Source: Alphaproteobacteria bacterium
GTDB taxonomy: Bacteria > Pseudomonadota > Alphaproteobacteria > Rhodobacterales > Rhodobacteraceae
NCBI GenBank assembly: GCA_003695135.1
Contig: RFIR01000350.1
Span: 1 to 10,392 of the forward strand
Reading direction: 5' to 3'
DNA length: 10,392 nucleotides
Each line of letters begins with the position of its first letter. Position 1 is the first letter of the stretch. Below, one piece after another: positions 9,753 through 10,392 of this stretch. Below the pieces are notes generated by a model, which was given only the letters and a program-made list of their open reading frames with translations, ran no database searches and was not told where the DNA came from. The position numbers and the translations under genes were made by a program.

Positions 9753-9859
9753 GGCAAACCCTCCCCTTTCCGGGAAAGATAGAAAAATCGATATTATTTG
9801 ACAACGTAAAAGATAATCGCCAAAAAGACGGCAGGATAGCGATGCGGGGCGAGGGCGGC
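9753..9859. promoter_or_regulatory. AT-rich divergent spacer between the YciI-like and FAH-family genes
   Basis: The stretch 9779-9830 is far richer in A and T than anything else in the window, as expected for a divergent promoter region. It contains a perfect TTGACA (9798-9803, plus), but no convincing -10 at 16-18 bp (CAAAAA at 9821). GATAAT at 9812-9817 is a good -10 without a matching -35. An outer dyad, ATTAT (9793-9797) with ATAAT (9813-9817), could be an operator. A short inverted repeat, CTTTCC-G-GGAAAG (9766-9778), lies just before the YciI-like ribosome site. I could not fix a promoter on either strand. Confidence 0.4.
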
Positions 9860-10392
9860 ATGCGGTTGATGGCAGGCAGCGGGGCGCAGGGCGCAGGGGT
9901 CTACCTGATCGAGGGCGAGCGCGCCCGGAACCTGACCGCCGCGGCGCCGGAGCTCGGCAGCGATCTGTCCGCCATCGTCGCCGGGCAGATGGGCCGCGAG
10001 GCGCTTGCGGCCATCGCCGCAGATGCGCCGGAGGAAGCGGTTTCCGCGATCTCCCCCCGCCTGCCAATCGCGCGGCCGGGCAAGATACTCTGCCTTGGCC
10101 TCAACTATGTCGATCACATCAAGGAAGGCGGCTATGCGGTGCCGGACTATCCCGCGCTTTTCATGCGCGGGCGGACCTCGCTGATGCCGGCCGGCGCGCC
10201 GATGCTGCGGCCATCCTGCTCCGAACAGCTTGATTACGAGGCCGAGCTGATGGTGATCGTCGGTCCGGGCGGCAAGCATATCACCGAGGAGCGCGCGCTC
10301 GGCCACGTCTTCGGCTACACCATCTTCAACGACGGATCGGTGCGCGACTACCAGCGCAAGACCCATCAATGGACACCGGGCAAGAATTTCGA
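9860..10392 (+). CDS. Fumarylacetoacetate hydrolase (FAH) family protein, N-terminal part
   Basis: The frame is open to the right edge, giving the first 177 residues. The FAH/2-oxo-hepta-3-ene-dioate hydratase fold is clear: KILCLGLNYVDHIKEGG (75-91; the His86 region at the active site), PALFMRGRTSLMPAGAPMLR (98-117), DYEAELMVIVG (125-135) with the metal-binding Glu127 and Glu129, and FGYTIFNDGSVRDYQ (151-165) with Asp158 as the likely third ligand. Such enzymes cleave or decarboxylate beta-diketo or 2-oxo acids in aromatic and sugar-acid catabolism; the substrate is not predictable. The start at 9860 is preferred (GAGGG just upstream and a typical MRL opening); an in-frame ATG at 9842 would add six residues (MRGEGG). 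It is divergent from the YciI-like gene and so probably opens a separate operon. Confidence 0.88.
   Translation, partial: MRLMAGSGAQGAGVYLIEGERARNLTAAAPELGSDLSAIVAGQMGREALAAIAADAPEEAVSAISPRLPIARPGKILCLGLNYVDHIKEGGYAVPDYPALFMRGRTSLMPAGAPMLRPSCSEQLDYEAELMVIVGPGGKHITEERALGHVFGYTIFNDGSVRDYQRKTHQWTPGKNF

Overview
The window looks like chromosomal DNA of a high-GC alphaproteobacterium, possibly Rhodobacterales-like. The evidence is the GC-rich third codon positions, purine-rich Shine-Dalgarno sites, and a glycerol ABC transporter of the type described in Rhizobium leguminosarum (GlpSTPQUV). Lineage is an inference; no marker gene fixes it.

Layout: (1) 2-661 (+) is the 3' end of a gene for an FG-GAP / integrin-alpha-like beta-propeller protein, cut by the left edge. 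(2) A Rho-independent terminator (661-697, minus) closes a leftward operon, glpR-glpD (800-3182, minus), coding for a DeoR/GlpR-family repressor and aerobic FAD glycerol-3-phosphate dehydrogenase. (3) A 142-bp divergent control region (3183-3324) holds a good minus-strand sigma70-type promoter, a 9+9 bp inverted repeat that looks like the shared operator, and a weaker plus-strand promoter. (4) A rightward operon of six genes (3325-9349) encodes a complete ABC importer: binding protein (GlpV), two different ATPases (GlpS, GlpT), two permeases (GlpP, GlpQ) and a small membrane protein of the DUF2160/GlpU type. (5) A convergent YciI-like gene (9366-9752, minus) lies next to a divergent fumarylacetoacetate-hydrolase-family gene (9860 to beyond the right edge, plus), with a strikingly AT-rich spacer between them.

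How it works together (inference from family knowledge): glycerol enters the periplasm, is captured by GlpV and pumped in by GlpPQ-GlpST with GlpU as accessory. After phosphorylation by a glycerol kinase that is not in this window, GlpD oxidises glycerol-3-phosphate to dihydroxyacetone phosphate. GlpR, probably relieved by glycerol-3-phosphate, would control both divergent operons from the operator between them.

Most notable observation: the two ATPases carry complementary motif losses. GlpS has a normal LSGGQ signature but Ser in place of the switch His; GlpT has a normal His but a degenerate LSPDN signature. The dimer should therefore contain one complete and one doubly impaired ATP site. 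No CRISPR array, tRNA, rRNA, IS element or phage gene was seen.
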